Shown here in pieces: positions 1-7,191 of a stretch of 8,374 nt of DNA. Source of the stretch: Sedimentibacter sp. (GTDB lineage: Bacteria > Bacillota > Clostridia > Tissierellales > Sedimentibacteraceae); assembly GCA_029256005.1 (NCBI GenBank), contig JAQSYS010000080.1, positions 1-8,374 on the forward strand, in the 5' to 3' direction. The notes under the pieces are model-generated. The model made no database searches. It saw nothing but the letters and a program-made list of their open reading frames with translations, and had not been told where the DNA came from. Every line of letters starts with the position of its first letter. The stretch's first letter is position 1. Position numbers and translations under genes: made by a program.

Positions 1-1383
1 GAAGAATCTAAAAATCTAATTGAGGGTAATTTAGACAACTATTTAGAATTTTTGGCTCAAATAGCTGATTTTATTGCAACTAAGGCATATGAGGATGAAG
101 AAGCTAAAGATAAAATGTCTATTATAAATATGCTTAAATTAATAACCAGAAGCATGGATGAAGGTGCCATCATTATTAATAATGAGGGAAATGTGGACAC
201 TATTAATTTAAGTGCCAAGAAACAACTTGGAATCACAAGAATAATTAACAATGAAAAAATTTATATAGAAGCAACAGGTGATACTGTAAATAACAATAAG
301 GAATATAGAGTTAGAATCGGTGATACTGTAAATACCGTTATAGGAGATATATACGATGTTTCTGAAAATCCAATGTACAAGCAGGTAATGCTTTTTAGAG
401 ATTTAAGTAAGATTCAATCAAGCATTTATGCTATGACATCTACTGTTAATGCTCTTAATGCAGAAAAAATTATTGGTAGCAGTAAAAAAATAAATGAGCT
501 TAAGCAGGAAATATTAAAGGTATCAAATTCATTTTCAACTGTATTGATTACAGGTGAAAGCGGAAGCGGAAAAGAAGTTGTAGCTACAGCAATTTGGCAG
601 AATTCTGACAGAAGAAATAACCGTTTTGTGGCTATAAATTGTGCAGCTATACCTGAGCCTTTATTGGAAAGCGAATTGTTTGGATATGTTAAGGGTGCAT
701 TTACAGGAGCGGATCCTAACGGTAAAATAGGGAAATTTGAACTTGCTAACAATGGAGTAATATTTTTGGATGAAATAGGAGACATGCCTATTTATCTGCA
801 GTCAAAGCTTTTAAGAGTTATACAGGACAAAAAGGTTATAAGAATAGGTTCCAATCAAGTGATTCCTTTAGATGTAAGAATAATTGCTGCAACAAATAAG
901 GATTTAAGACAAATGATAAATGAAAATAAATTCCGAGAGGATTTATACTATAGATTGAATGTTATACCTATAGAAATTCCACCATTAAGAGAAAGAAAAG
1001 AAGACATAACGGATTTAGTATATCATTTCATACATTATTATAGAAAGATGTTCGGCAAAAACTTCGTTAAAATCGAAGAAGATACAATGAAAAAGCTATT
1101 GGATTATCCTTGGTACGGTAATGTAAGAGAGCTTGAAAACACTGTGGAATTCATGGTCAATATGATGGAATACGGTATAATTAATGATAAAGCTCTTCCA
1201 ATAAATATTAAGAAAAAAAGCTACAGTAAAAATATTAAAAAGGATAAAATAAGAACACTAAAAGAAATCGAACAGGAAGAAATACAAAGGGCTATCGAGC
1301 TTTACGGAAATACAACAGAAGGCAAAATTGAAGCAGCAAATGCATTAGGTATAGGAATTGCGACGCTATATAGAAAATTATAA
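1..1383 (+). CDS. Sigma-54-dependent transcriptional activator (PAS, AAA+, Fis-type HTH), 5' end missing
   Basis: This enhancer-binding protein should remodel RNA polymerase-sigma-54 by ATP hydrolysis to open -24/-12 promoters. The frame is open from base 1 with no start, so the gene is cut by the window edge; a TTG at 52 lies inside the reading frame with no ribosome site and is not a credible start. 460 residues are visible. Residues about 40-135 look like a PAS-type sensory domain (weakly conserved, so tentative). The AAA+ domain follows: Walker A GESGSGKE at 185-192, the sigma-54-contacting loop GAFTGA at 232-237, Walker B VIFLDE at 253-258, the arginine-rich FREDLYYRLNV near 311-321 and WYGNVREL at 371-378. 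The C-terminus (about 427-460) is a Fis-like helix-turn-helix ending ATLYRKL. All catalytic motifs are intact, so it should be functional. The sensory ligand is unknown; the gene neighbourhood suggests a purine or a breakdown product. A terminator follows directly. Confidence 0.95.
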   Translation, partial: EESKNLIEGNLDNYLEFLAQIADFIATKAYEDEEAKDKMSIINMLKLITRSMDEGAIIINNEGNVDTINLSAKKQLGITRIINNEKIYIEATGDTVNNNKEYRVRIGDTVNTVIGDIYDVSENPMYKQVMLFRDLSKIQSSIYAMTSTVNALNAEKIIGSSKKINELKQEILKVSNSFSTVLITGESGSGKEVVATAIWQNSDRRNNRFVAINCAAIPEPLLESELFGYVKGAFTGADPNGKIGKFELANNGVIFLDEIGDMPIYLQSKLLRVIQDKKVIRIGSNQVIPLDVRIIAATNKDLRQMINENKFREDLYYRLNVIPIEIPPLRERKEDITDLVYHFIHYYRKMFGKNFVKIEEDTMKKLLDYPWYGNVRELENTVEFMVNMMEYGIINDKALPINIKKKSYSKNIKKDKIRTLKEIEQEEIQRAIELYGNTTEGKIEAANALGIGIATLYRKL

Positions 1384-1398
1384 TAATGTATAAGAATG

Positions 1399-1438
1399 GC
1401 TCCAATTGGTAATTTTATTATCAATAAGGAGCTTTTTT
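1399..1438 (+). terminator. Intrinsic terminator after the activator gene
   Basis: GCTCC (1399-1403) pairs with GGAGC (1428-1432). Inside it ATTG pairs with CAAT and TAAT with ATTA, giving one long hairpin with a small loop. Six T residues (1433-1438) follow at once. It starts 15 bases after the activator stop codon and separates that gene from the symporter. Confidence 0.85.
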
Positions 1439-1474
1439 ATTTATCAAATATTATTACATAAAAAGGAGAAATAA

Positions 1475-2893
1475 ATGAAATTACAAATTGTTCCAATAAT
1501 AATGCTTGTAGTCTATATGATTGGATTGTTTTCAATCGGTTATTTTACTAATAAATTGACTATAAAAAGCAGCCATGACTATATGCTGGCAGGTAGAAGA
1601 ATGGGTGTATTCATGGTTGCAGCTTCTTTATCAGCAAACAACATAGGTGGCGGTAGCACAACAGGAGTTGCGGCAAAGGCTTTTTCTGGATGGGGATTAA
1701 GTGCAGCATGGTATGTACTTGCTGCAGCAATAGCTATGGTACCACTTGCTTACTTTGCTCCTAGAATTCGTAAAACAATGGCAGTTACAATTCCTGAAGT
1801 TGTTAACCGTAGATTTGGAAATGCAGCTGGAACATTTACTGCAGTATTAAATGTAATATCATTGTTCTGTTTAACTGCCTCGCAAATTTTGGCAGCAGGT
1901 TCTGTTGTTAGCGCATTGACAGGCATACCTTTAAATGTTTGTATTTTATTGTCAGCATTTATTATTATAGTATATACAACATTAGGTGGTATGCTAGCAG
2001 ATGCTATAGCAGACATGGTTCAATATATAATTATATTTTTCGGATTGCTTATTGCTCTTCCTTTTATTGTTCAAGGAGCAGGCGGCTGGGAAGCAATTTC
2101 AGCTATGTTACCACCGGCTGAATTAAGCTTTACAAAGGTAGGATGGATAACAATAATAGGATTAATATTTAATTATTTCTGCACATTCCTGTCAGGACCT
2201 GAAATGGTAAGTAGATTCTCATCAGCAGAGGATGCAAAGACAGCTCAGAAGGCTTCTGTATTATCAGCCATCATGATGGCAATGCTTGCATTCATACCAA
2301 CAATAATAGGTTTGATTGCTTTAGCTGAAAATCCTGAACTAGATGGAGGAAAAGGAACCACTGCTTTAATGTATGCAACATCAGCATACGCACCTACATG
2401 GATTACAGGTGCGGTATCAGCTGCTATATTTGCAGCAACAACTTCAAGTGCAGACTCAAACCTTTTATGTGCATCCACTATATTAATTAAAGATATTTAT
2501 CAAAAATTTATAAATCCAAATGTAGAAGATAAAAAGATAATATTTCTTACAAGAGCAAGCAACATTGTAATTTGTTTAATAAGTGTTTCTATTGCATTGT
2601 TTAATATAAGTCTTGTTACGTTGAATTTATTTGCATTTGCACTTAGATCAGCTGGTCCGTTTGCTGCATACGGCTTAGGCCTAACTGTTAAGGGTGCAAC
2701 TAAAAATGCAGGTATTGTATCAATAGTTGTGGGCTCTGTAGCAGTGTTATACTGGCAGCTCTCAGGTTCGCCATATGGTATATTACCTATTGTATTCGGA
2801 AGCTTCTTTGGAATGGCATCATTCTTTATAGTAACCTGGGTTGAAAGAAAAATGGGCAAGCCTGCCGCTCCATCAGCTTACGATGAAAAATAA
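1475..2893 (+). CDS. Sodium:solute symporter (SSS family), substrate unknown
   Basis: A 472-residue integral membrane protein of the solute:sodium symporter family (LeuT fold), which uses the sodium gradient to import small solutes. The length and the run of about 12-13 hydrophobic segments fit the family. Recognisable family blocks are the first helix leading to DYMLAGRRMG (36-44), the glycine-rich unwound helix with NNIGGGSTTG (55-64), LGGMLADAIADMVQ (170-183), GPEMVSRFSSAEDAKTAQKA (241-260) and FAATTSSADSNLL (319-331). In this last block the neighbouring Thr/Ser residues correspond to the helix-8 sodium (Na2) site of the family. The start ATG has AAGGAG at 1463-1468, six bases upstream. 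Terminators on both sides suggest its own transcription unit, but no convincing promoter is visible in the 91-base gap before it. Being wedged between the activator and the purine-type operon, it may carry urate, another purine or an intermediate; that is inference, since SSS substrates cannot be read from sequence. Confidence 0.93.
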   Translation: MKLQIVPIIMLVVYMIGLFSIGYFTNKLTIKSSHDYMLAGRRMGVFMVAASLSANNIGGGSTTGVAAKAFSGWGLSAAWYVLAAAIAMVPLAYFAPRIRKTMAVTIPEVVNRRFGNAAGTFTAVLNVISLFCLTASQILAAGSVVSALTGIPLNVCILLSAFIIIVYTTLGGMLADAIADMVQYIIIFFGLLIALPFIVQGAGGWEAISAMLPPAELSFTKVGWITIIGLIFNYFCTFLSGPEMVSRFSSAEDAKTAQKASVLSAIMMAMLAFIPTIIGLIALAENPELDGGKGTTALMYATSAYAPTWITGAVSAAIFAATTSSADSNLLCASTILIKDIYQKFINPNVEDKKIIFLTRASNIVICLISVSIALFNISLVTLNLFAFALRSAGPFAAYGLGLTVKGATKNAGIVSIVVGSVAVLYWQLSGSPYGILPIVFGSFFGMASFFIVTWVERKMGKPAAPSAYDEK

Positions 2894-2935
2894 CAATAAA
2901 AGGGCTAAGATTTAGCCCTTTTATTGCGTTTTTTT
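2894..2935 (+). terminator. Strong intrinsic terminator after the symporter gene
   Basis: A perfect 15-bp inverted repeat, CAATAAAAGGGCTAA (2894-2908) and its complement (2912-2926), has a 3-base loop and is followed by CG and seven T residues (2929-2935). It begins immediately after the symporter stop codon, so the operon that starts at 3356 needs its own promoter. Confidence 0.93.
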
Positions 2936-2962
2936 ATATGTGATAAATTACTAATGTTTTTT

Positions 2963-2977
2963 TTATCAAAACGATAA
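2963..2977. promoter_or_regulatory. Imperfect TTATCA-N3-(C/T)GATAA palindrome (distal operator candidate)
   Basis: TTATCA at 2963-2968, spacer AAA, then CGATAA at 2972-2977. It differs by one base from the perfect sites at 3131-3166. A further TGATAA half-site lies at 2941-2946. Its position about 330 bases upstream of the sigma-54 promoter is within the usual range for enhancer sites. Binding by the activator is inferred. Confidence 0.5.
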
Positions 2978-3130
2978 TTAAATTATTAACTTACACTTTA
3001 AATTAATGAAGAAAATGTTTCAATAAATTTTCTAAATAATTTGATAATTATATTAATATATTAGTATTATAAGTATTTCAGCCTTTGATAAATTGATGGA
3101 ATAAGTGTTAAAAAGTAAATAATATTCGAC

Positions 3131-3166
3131 TTTATCAATCTGATAAATTTTATCAAATTGATAAAA
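3131..3166. promoter_or_regulatory. Two adjoining perfect palindromes, candidate upstream activator sites
   Basis: The first site is TTTATCA-ATC-TGATAAA (3131-3147), with perfect 7-bp arms. The second is TTTTATCA-AAT-TGATAAAA (3148-3166), with perfect 8-bp arms. Their centres are 18 bp apart, and the two units are near-identical direct repeats (15 of 18 positions the same). They lie about 130-165 bases upstream of the -24 box, the normal place for dimeric enhancer-binding proteins of the sigma-54 type. Extra half-sites occur at 3042-3047 and 3086-3091. The likely binder is the activator whose gene ends at 1383, but a different regulator is possible. Confidence 0.7.
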
Positions 3167-3282
3167 AAACACTAACACCATAAAAAAATTAAAATAGTAG
3201 TAAAATCATGATTGCTTGGACTAATTGAAATTTAAAGGAATAAATTTTTAAATTTAAATAAAACTATTAAAATAAAATTAAA

Positions 3283-3302
3283 ATGCCAAAAAATATTGGC
3301 AT
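3283..3302. repeat. 7-bp inverted repeat overlapping the -24 promoter box
   Basis: ATGCCAA (3283-3289) and its exact complement TTGGCAT (3296-3302) are separated by 6 bases. The right arm is itself the -24 element of the sigma-54 promoter. This could be a repressor site, a small hairpin in DNA, or coincidence. There is no -12 element to the left of the left arm, so it is not a divergent promoter. Confidence 0.5.
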
Positions 3303-3312
3303 GGTTTTTGCT
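3297..3312 (+). promoter_or_regulatory. Sigma-54 (-24/-12) promoter of the ygeX-ygeW-ygeY-ygfK operon
   Basis: TGGCATGGTTTTTGCT matches the consensus TGGCACG-N4-TTGCW at all defined positions except one (C to T in the -24 box). The invariant GG (3298-3299) and GC (3310-3311) are separated by exactly 10 bases. A transcript would start near 3322-3324, about 33 bases before the ygeX start codon. The activator gene upstream and the palindromes at 3131-3166 support the call. Confidence 0.88.
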
Positions 3313-3355
3313 ACAGTAATAGTATGAAAATTATTTTTATAGAAAGTGAGTAAAC

Positions 3356-4567
3356 ATGACTGTTAAATACGATTTGGTACAAAACGATATTTCTAAAAGA
3401 AAAAAATCTGATTTAGATTTCTTGAGTGAAGATGTAGCTAAAAAAGTACTCAAATTTCATTCGAGTTTTGAACAATATACTGAAACACCACTTATTGAAT
3501 TAAAAGAATTGGCAAAATATTTAGGATTGAAGGATGTATTTATAAAGGATGAATCATATAGATTTGGACTTAATGCATTCAAGGTATTAGGCGGAAGTTT
3601 TACTATTGGCCAATATATTGCTAACAAATTAGGAAAAGACATAGATGATCTTCCATACAAAACATTAATTTCAGATGAGATTAAAAAGAAATTAGGAGAT
3701 ATAACATTTATTACAGCAACTGACGGTAACCATGGAAGAGGAATTGCTTGGACTGCTGAGCAATTAAAGCAAAAGGCAATTGTATATATGCCAAAAGGCA
3801 GCGCGTTAGAAAGAAGAGATAAAATTAGAGCTCATGGTGCAGAGTGTGAAATAACAGAATGGAATTATGATGATACAGTGAGATTTTGTAATGATTTAGC
3901 TGAAAAAAATGGCTATGTAATGGTTCAAGATACAGCATGGCCTGGTTATGAAGAGCTACCAAGATGGATTATGCAGGGCTATATGACTATGGCATATGAG
4001 GCATATTTGAAGCTAGAAGCAAAAAACATAAAACCTACACATATATTCCTTCAAGCAGGAGTAGGCTCACTAGCTTCAGGAGCAACAGGATTTTTTAGCT
4101 CAATATATTCAGATAATAAGCCAATAATAACAATTGTTGAGCCTGATAAGGCAGCTTGTCTATTTAAGACTGCTAATGCAGATGATGACAAACTACATCC
4201 AGTTACAGGTGAAATGAATACTATAATGGCTGGTCTTGCATGTGGAGAACCAATTACTATCGGATGGCCTGTACTTCATGCAAATGTGGAAAACTTCTTA
4301 TCTGTACCTGATGATGTAGCTGCACATGGAATGAGAGTTCTTGGTAATCCACTTAGAGGAGATGAAAGAGTAATTTCCGGTGAAAGCGGTGCAGCAACCA
4401 TGGGAGTTGTTTCACAGGTAATGACAAAGGAAGAACTAAAAAATATTAAGGAAGCATTAAAGCTTGACGAAAATTCAGTAGTGTTGTTGTTCAGTACAGA
4501 AGGCGATACTTACTTTGAAGGATATAGAGACATTGTTTGGAACGGCTCATACCCAAATAAAAAGTAA
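3356..4567 (+). CDS. ygeX: Diaminopropionate ammonia-lyase
   Basis: A cytosolic PLP enzyme of fold type II that converts 2,3-diaminopropionate to pyruvate and two ammonia. Its 403 residues match the family length (about 400). Visible signatures are FGLNAFKVLGGS, with the PLP-binding lysine at K76; ATDGNHGRG, with D123 matching the catalytic aspartate; VQDTAWPGYEE, with D192 matching the second acidic residue implicated in E. coli YgeX; and the glycine-rich phosphate loop QAGVGSLASGATG around 233-245. The ATG is preceded by a weak purine-rich site (AAAGTGAG, 3343-3350). It is the first gene after the sigma-54 promoter, and ygeW follows after 59 bases with no terminator. In the purine-degradation model it acts last, taking the three-carbon backbone into pyruvate. 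Dietary diaminopropionate detoxification is the alternative role, but the neighbours favour purine use. Confidence 0.95.
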   Translation: MTVKYDLVQNDISKRKKSDLDFLSEDVAKKVLKFHSSFEQYTETPLIELKELAKYLGLKDVFIKDESYRFGLNAFKVLGGSFTIGQYIANKLGKDIDDLPYKTLISDEIKKKLGDITFITATDGNHGRGIAWTAEQLKQKAIVYMPKGSALERRDKIRAHGAECEITEWNYDDTVRFCNDLAEKNGYVMVQDTAWPGYEELPRWIMQGYMTMAYEAYLKLEAKNIKPTHIFLQAGVGSLASGATGFFSSIYSDNKPIITIVEPDKAACLFKTANADDDKLHPVTGEMNTIMAGLACGEPITIGWPVLHANVENFLSVPDDVAAHGMRVLGNPLRGDERVISGESGAATMGVVSQVMTKEELKNIKEALKLDENSVVLLFSTEGDTYFEGYRDIVWNGSYPNKK

Positions 4568-4626
4568 ATCACAGTAATCTTTTAAATAAATTATAAATAA
4601 TTAAGAATATTCTAAAGGAGAAAAAA

Positions 4627-5823
4627 ATGAACAAAAACTTTAACGAATTAATGGAAAAATTAAAAAAATTGGACTACAAGAATCTTTATCAAAATGACTT
4701 TTTATTAACTTGGGATAAGACTCAGGAAGAACTTGAAGCTATTTTCACTGTAGCTGAAACTCTAAGATACTTAAGAGAAAACAACATAAGCCCAAAAGTA
4801 TTTGATTCAGGATTAGGAATTTCAGTATTCAGAGACAACTCAACAAGAACTAGATTCTCTTTTGCTTCAGCTTGTAACTTGCTAGGATTAGAAATTCAGG
4901 ACTTAGATGAAGAAAAATCACAAATAGCTCACGGAGAAACAGTTAAAGAAACTGCTAACATGATTTCCTTCATGGCAGACGTAATAGGTATCCGTGACGA
5001 TATGTATATAGGCAAAGGTCACACTTATGAAAAAGCAGTTGCTGAATATGTTGAAGAAGGTTTCAAGGACGGCGTATTAGAGCAAAGACCTACAATTGTA
5101 AATTTACAATGCGATATCGACCACCCAACTCAGACTATGGCAGACGCATTACACTTAATCAATGAATTTGGCGGAATTGAAAATCTAAAAGGTAAGAAGG
5201 TTGCTATGACTTGGGCTTATTCTCCATCATATGGTAAACCATTATCAGTTCCACAAGGTATAATTGGTCTATTAACTAGATTTGGAATGGAGGTAGTACT
5301 TGCTCATCCAGAAGGATACGAAGTAATGCCTGAAGTTGAAGAAGTAGCTAGAAAGAATGCTGAACAATATGGTGGCTCATTTACAAAAACAAACTCAATG
5401 GCTGAAGCATTCAAGGATGCCGATATAGTATATCCAAAGAGCTGGGCTCCATTTGCAGCTATGGAAAAAAGAACTAATCTTTATGGTGAAGGAAAATTCG
5501 ACGAAATAAAAGCATTAGAAAAAGAATTGTTAAAACAGAATGCAGAACATACTGACTGGGCTTGTACAGAAGAATTAATGAAGACAACAAAAGACGGCAA
5601 AGCATTATATTTACACTGCTTACCAGCTGACATAACAGGTGTAAGCTGCAAGACTGGTGAAGTTGATGCTTCCGTATTTGACAGATACAGAATTCCTCTT
5701 TACAAAGAAGCTAGCTTCAAACCATATATAATTGCATCTATGATTTTCTTACAGAAAATTAAGAATCCAGAACAAACATTACAAAACTTAGTAGATAAAA
5801 ACAAAGCAAGATTAGAAAGATAG
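4627..5823 (+). CDS. ygeW: Knotted carbamoyltransferase YgeW
   Basis: A cytosolic member of the aspartate/ornithine carbamoyltransferase superfamily, YgeW branch, 398 residues. The carbamoyl-phosphate loop NSTRTRFSFA (71-80), HPTQTMADALHL (166-177) and HCLPADITG (330-338) are intact. MTWAYSPSYGKPLSVPQG (194-211) lies in the substrate-side region where knotted members differ from classical enzymes. The E. coli protein has a solved structure but did not use the classical amino substrates. The present model is that it runs backwards, taking a carbamoyl group from a ureido compound derived from purine to yield carbamoyl phosphate and an amine, which carbamate kinase then converts to ATP. The exact ureido substrate (2,3-diureidopropionate or a mono-ureido form) is not settled from sequence. 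A strong AAAGGAG (4614-4620) sits six bases before the ATG. It is co-transcribed with ygeX and ygeY. Confidence 0.95.
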   Translation: MNKNFNELMEKLKKLDYKNLYQNDFLLTWDKTQEELEAIFTVAETLRYLRENNISPKVFDSGLGISVFRDNSTRTRFSFASACNLLGLEIQDLDEEKSQIAHGETVKETANMISFMADVIGIRDDMYIGKGHTYEKAVAEYVEEGFKDGVLEQRPTIVNLQCDIDHPTQTMADALHLINEFGGIENLKGKKVAMTWAYSPSYGKPLSVPQGIIGLLTRFGMEVVLAHPEGYEVMPEVEEVARKNAEQYGGSFTKTNSMAEAFKDADIVYPKSWAPFAAMEKRTNLYGEGKFDEIKALEKELLKQNAEHTDWACTEELMKTTKDGKALYLHCLPADITGVSCKTGEVDASVFDRYRIPLYKEASFKPYIIASMIFLQKIKNPEQTLQNLVDKNKARLER

Positions 5824-5828
5824 TACTT

Positions 5829-5833
5829 GGAGG
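5829..5833 (+). promoter_or_regulatory. Ribosome binding site that fixes the ygeY start
   Basis: GGAGG lies five bases before ATG 5839. A longer frame could begin at TTG 5827, but that codon overlaps this GGAGG, so the ATG is the start. The site is only six bases after the ygeW stop codon, consistent with translational coupling. Confidence 0.85.
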
Positions 5834-5838
5834 AAGAA

Positions 5839-7161
5839 ATGGCAAATTTAGATTTTAATAAAATTAAGGATGCAGCACAGGGATATGAAGCTAGTATGAC
5901 TAAATTTTTAAGAGATTTAGTAGCTATTCCTGGTGAAAGCTGTGAAGAAAGAGGCGTTGTTGAACGTATAGCAGAAGAAATGAGAACTGTTGGATTTGAT
6001 AAGGTAGAAATAGATCCACAAGGTAATGTTCTTGGTTATATGGGAACAGGAAAAAAATTAATTGGCTTTGATGCACACATTGATACAGTTGGAATTGGTA
6101 ACAGAGCTAACTGGGAATTTGATCCTTATGAAGGCTATGAATCAAATACTGAAATAGGTGGACGTGGAACATCAGACCAATTAGGCGGTATTGTATCAGG
6201 AGTATACGGCGCAAAAATTATGAAAGACTTAGGTCTTTTAAATGAAGAATATACAGCATTGGTTGTAGGTACAGTCCAAGAAGAAGACTGCGACGGATTA
6301 TGCTGGCAATATATAATAAATGAAGATAAAATAAGACCAGAATTTGTTGTTTCTACAGAACCAACAGATGGAGGAATTTACAGAGGTCAAAGAGGCCGTA
6401 TGGAAATCCGTGTGGATGTTCAAGGTATTTCATGCCATGGCTCAGCTCCTGAAAGAGGAGAAAATGCTATTTACAAAATGGCTGAAATATTGATAAACAT
6501 CAGAGATTTAAACGAAAATGACGCAGCTGATGACAAAGAAATCAAAGGCTTAGTTAAAATGTTAGATGAAAAACATAATCCACAATATAAAGAAGCTAAT
6601 TTCTTAGGTCGTGGTACTGTAACTACATCTCAAATATTCTTCACATCACCAAGCCGTTGTGCAGTTGCAGACTCTTGCTCAGTTTCATTAGACCGACGTA
6701 TGACTGCAGGTGAAACTTGGGAAAGCTGTTTAGATGAAATTCGTGCATTACCTGCAGTTAAGAAATATAATGCAACGGTAAGCATGTATGATTATGACAG
6801 ACCAAGCTATACAGGATTGGTATATCCAATTGAATGCTACTTCCCAACTTGGGTAATTCCGGAGGATCATGCTGTTACAAAAGCTATGGAAGAAGTTTAT
6901 ACTAATCTTTATGGAACAACTAGAAGTGGTTCAAAGGAAACTGACTCTATGAGAAAGGCTCGTCCGCTTACGGATAAATGGACTTTCTCAACAAATGGCG
7001 TATCAATTATGGGACGTAACGGTATTCCTGTAATAGGATTTGGACCTGGTGCAGAGGCACAGGCACATGCTCCAAACGAAAAAACTTGGAAAGAAGATTT
7101 GGTTAAATGTGCTGCTGTTTATGCTGCACTTCCATCAATATACACAAAAAACAACAAGTAA
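5839..7161 (+). CDS. ygeY: YgeY-type M20 family metallohydrolase ('selenium metabolism hydrolase')
   Basis: A cytosolic zinc-type amidohydrolase of the M20/ArgE/DapE family, 440 residues. Metal and catalytic positions are all present: DAHIDTVG (H80, D82), GRGTSDQLGG (D113), GTVQEEDCDG (E148 and E149), STEPTDGG (E174) and AQAHAPNEKTW (H410). The dimerisation-domain block SCHGSAPERGENA (198-210) is also clear. Family naming refers to co-occurrence with selenium-dependent molybdenum hydroxylases, not to selenium chemistry of this protein. In the purine pathway it is expected to hydrolyse an amide or ureido bond in an intermediate near 2,3-diureidopropionate; the exact step is inferred. It starts 15 bases after ygeW. 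From memory of E. coli YgeY (about 403 residues), this protein is some 37 residues longer, apparently from inserts near 225-255 and 360-378. A 151-base spacer separates it from ygfK. Confidence 0.93.
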   Translation: MANLDFNKIKDAAQGYEASMTKFLRDLVAIPGESCEERGVVERIAEEMRTVGFDKVEIDPQGNVLGYMGTGKKLIGFDAHIDTVGIGNRANWEFDPYEGYESNTEIGGRGTSDQLGGIVSGVYGAKIMKDLGLLNEEYTALVVGTVQEEDCDGLCWQYIINEDKIRPEFVVSTEPTDGGIYRGQRGRMEIRVDVQGISCHGSAPERGENAIYKMAEILINIRDLNENDAADDKEIKGLVKMLDEKHNPQYKEANFLGRGTVTTSQIFFTSPSRCAVADSCSVSLDRRMTAGETWESCLDEIRALPAVKKYNATVSMYDYDRPSYTGLVYPIECYFPTWVIPEDHAVTKAMEEVYTNLYGTTRSGSKETDSMRKARPLTDKWTFSTNGVSIMGRNGIPVIGFGPGAEAQAHAPNEKTWKEDLVKCAAVYAALPSIYTKNNK

Positions 7162-7166
7162 GCAGA

Positions 7167-7191
7167 CATCCCAAATTATGATTTGGTGATG
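7167..7191 (+). repeat. Small hairpin just after ygeY
   Basis: CCAAAT (7171-7176) pairs with ATTTGG (7181-7186) over a TATG loop. The stem extends through CATC (7167-7170) with GATG (7188-7191), leaving one bulged T. No T-run follows, so it is not a normal terminator. It could protect the upstream messenger from decay or be part of the repeat-like spacer. Confidence 0.55.

Larger units (their letters stand above)
2936..3355 (+). other. 420-base AT-rich regulatory region upstream of ygeX
   Basis: No open frame of credible length or codon pattern is present on either strand. The left half (2941-3166) holds eight copies of the hexamer TTATCA or its complement TGATAA, three pairs of them (one imperfect) as palindromes with a 3-base spacer. 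The part from about 3170 to 3280 is almost pure A/T with no motif I can assign; such DNA is often bent, which could help looping between the distal sites and the promoter. The right end carries the sigma-54 promoter (3297-3312) and the ribosome site for ygeX. I see no riboswitch or tRNA. Confidence 0.8.

Noticed and set aside
1346..1362. A GG-N10-GC arrangement (AGGTATAGGAATTGC) that resembles a second sigma-54 promoter ahead of the symporter.
   Set aside because: The -24 part matches poorly, it lies inside the helix-turn-helix codons of the activator, and a transcript from it would run straight into the terminator at 1399-1438.
52..1383. Treating TTG 52 as the start of the activator.
   Set aside because: The frame is open through to base 1, there is no ribosome site before 52, and family members carry more N-terminal sequence. 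The gene is simply cut by the window edge.
2941..3166. FNR/CRP-type sites as the explanation for the palindromes.
   Set aside because: FNR boxes read TTGAT-N4-ATCAA; here the halves face the other way (ATCA...TGAT) with a 3-base spacer, so the match fails.
5827..5838. TTG 5827 as an alternative ygeY start adding four residues.
   Set aside because: The TTG overlaps the GGAGG ribosome site that serves ATG 5839.
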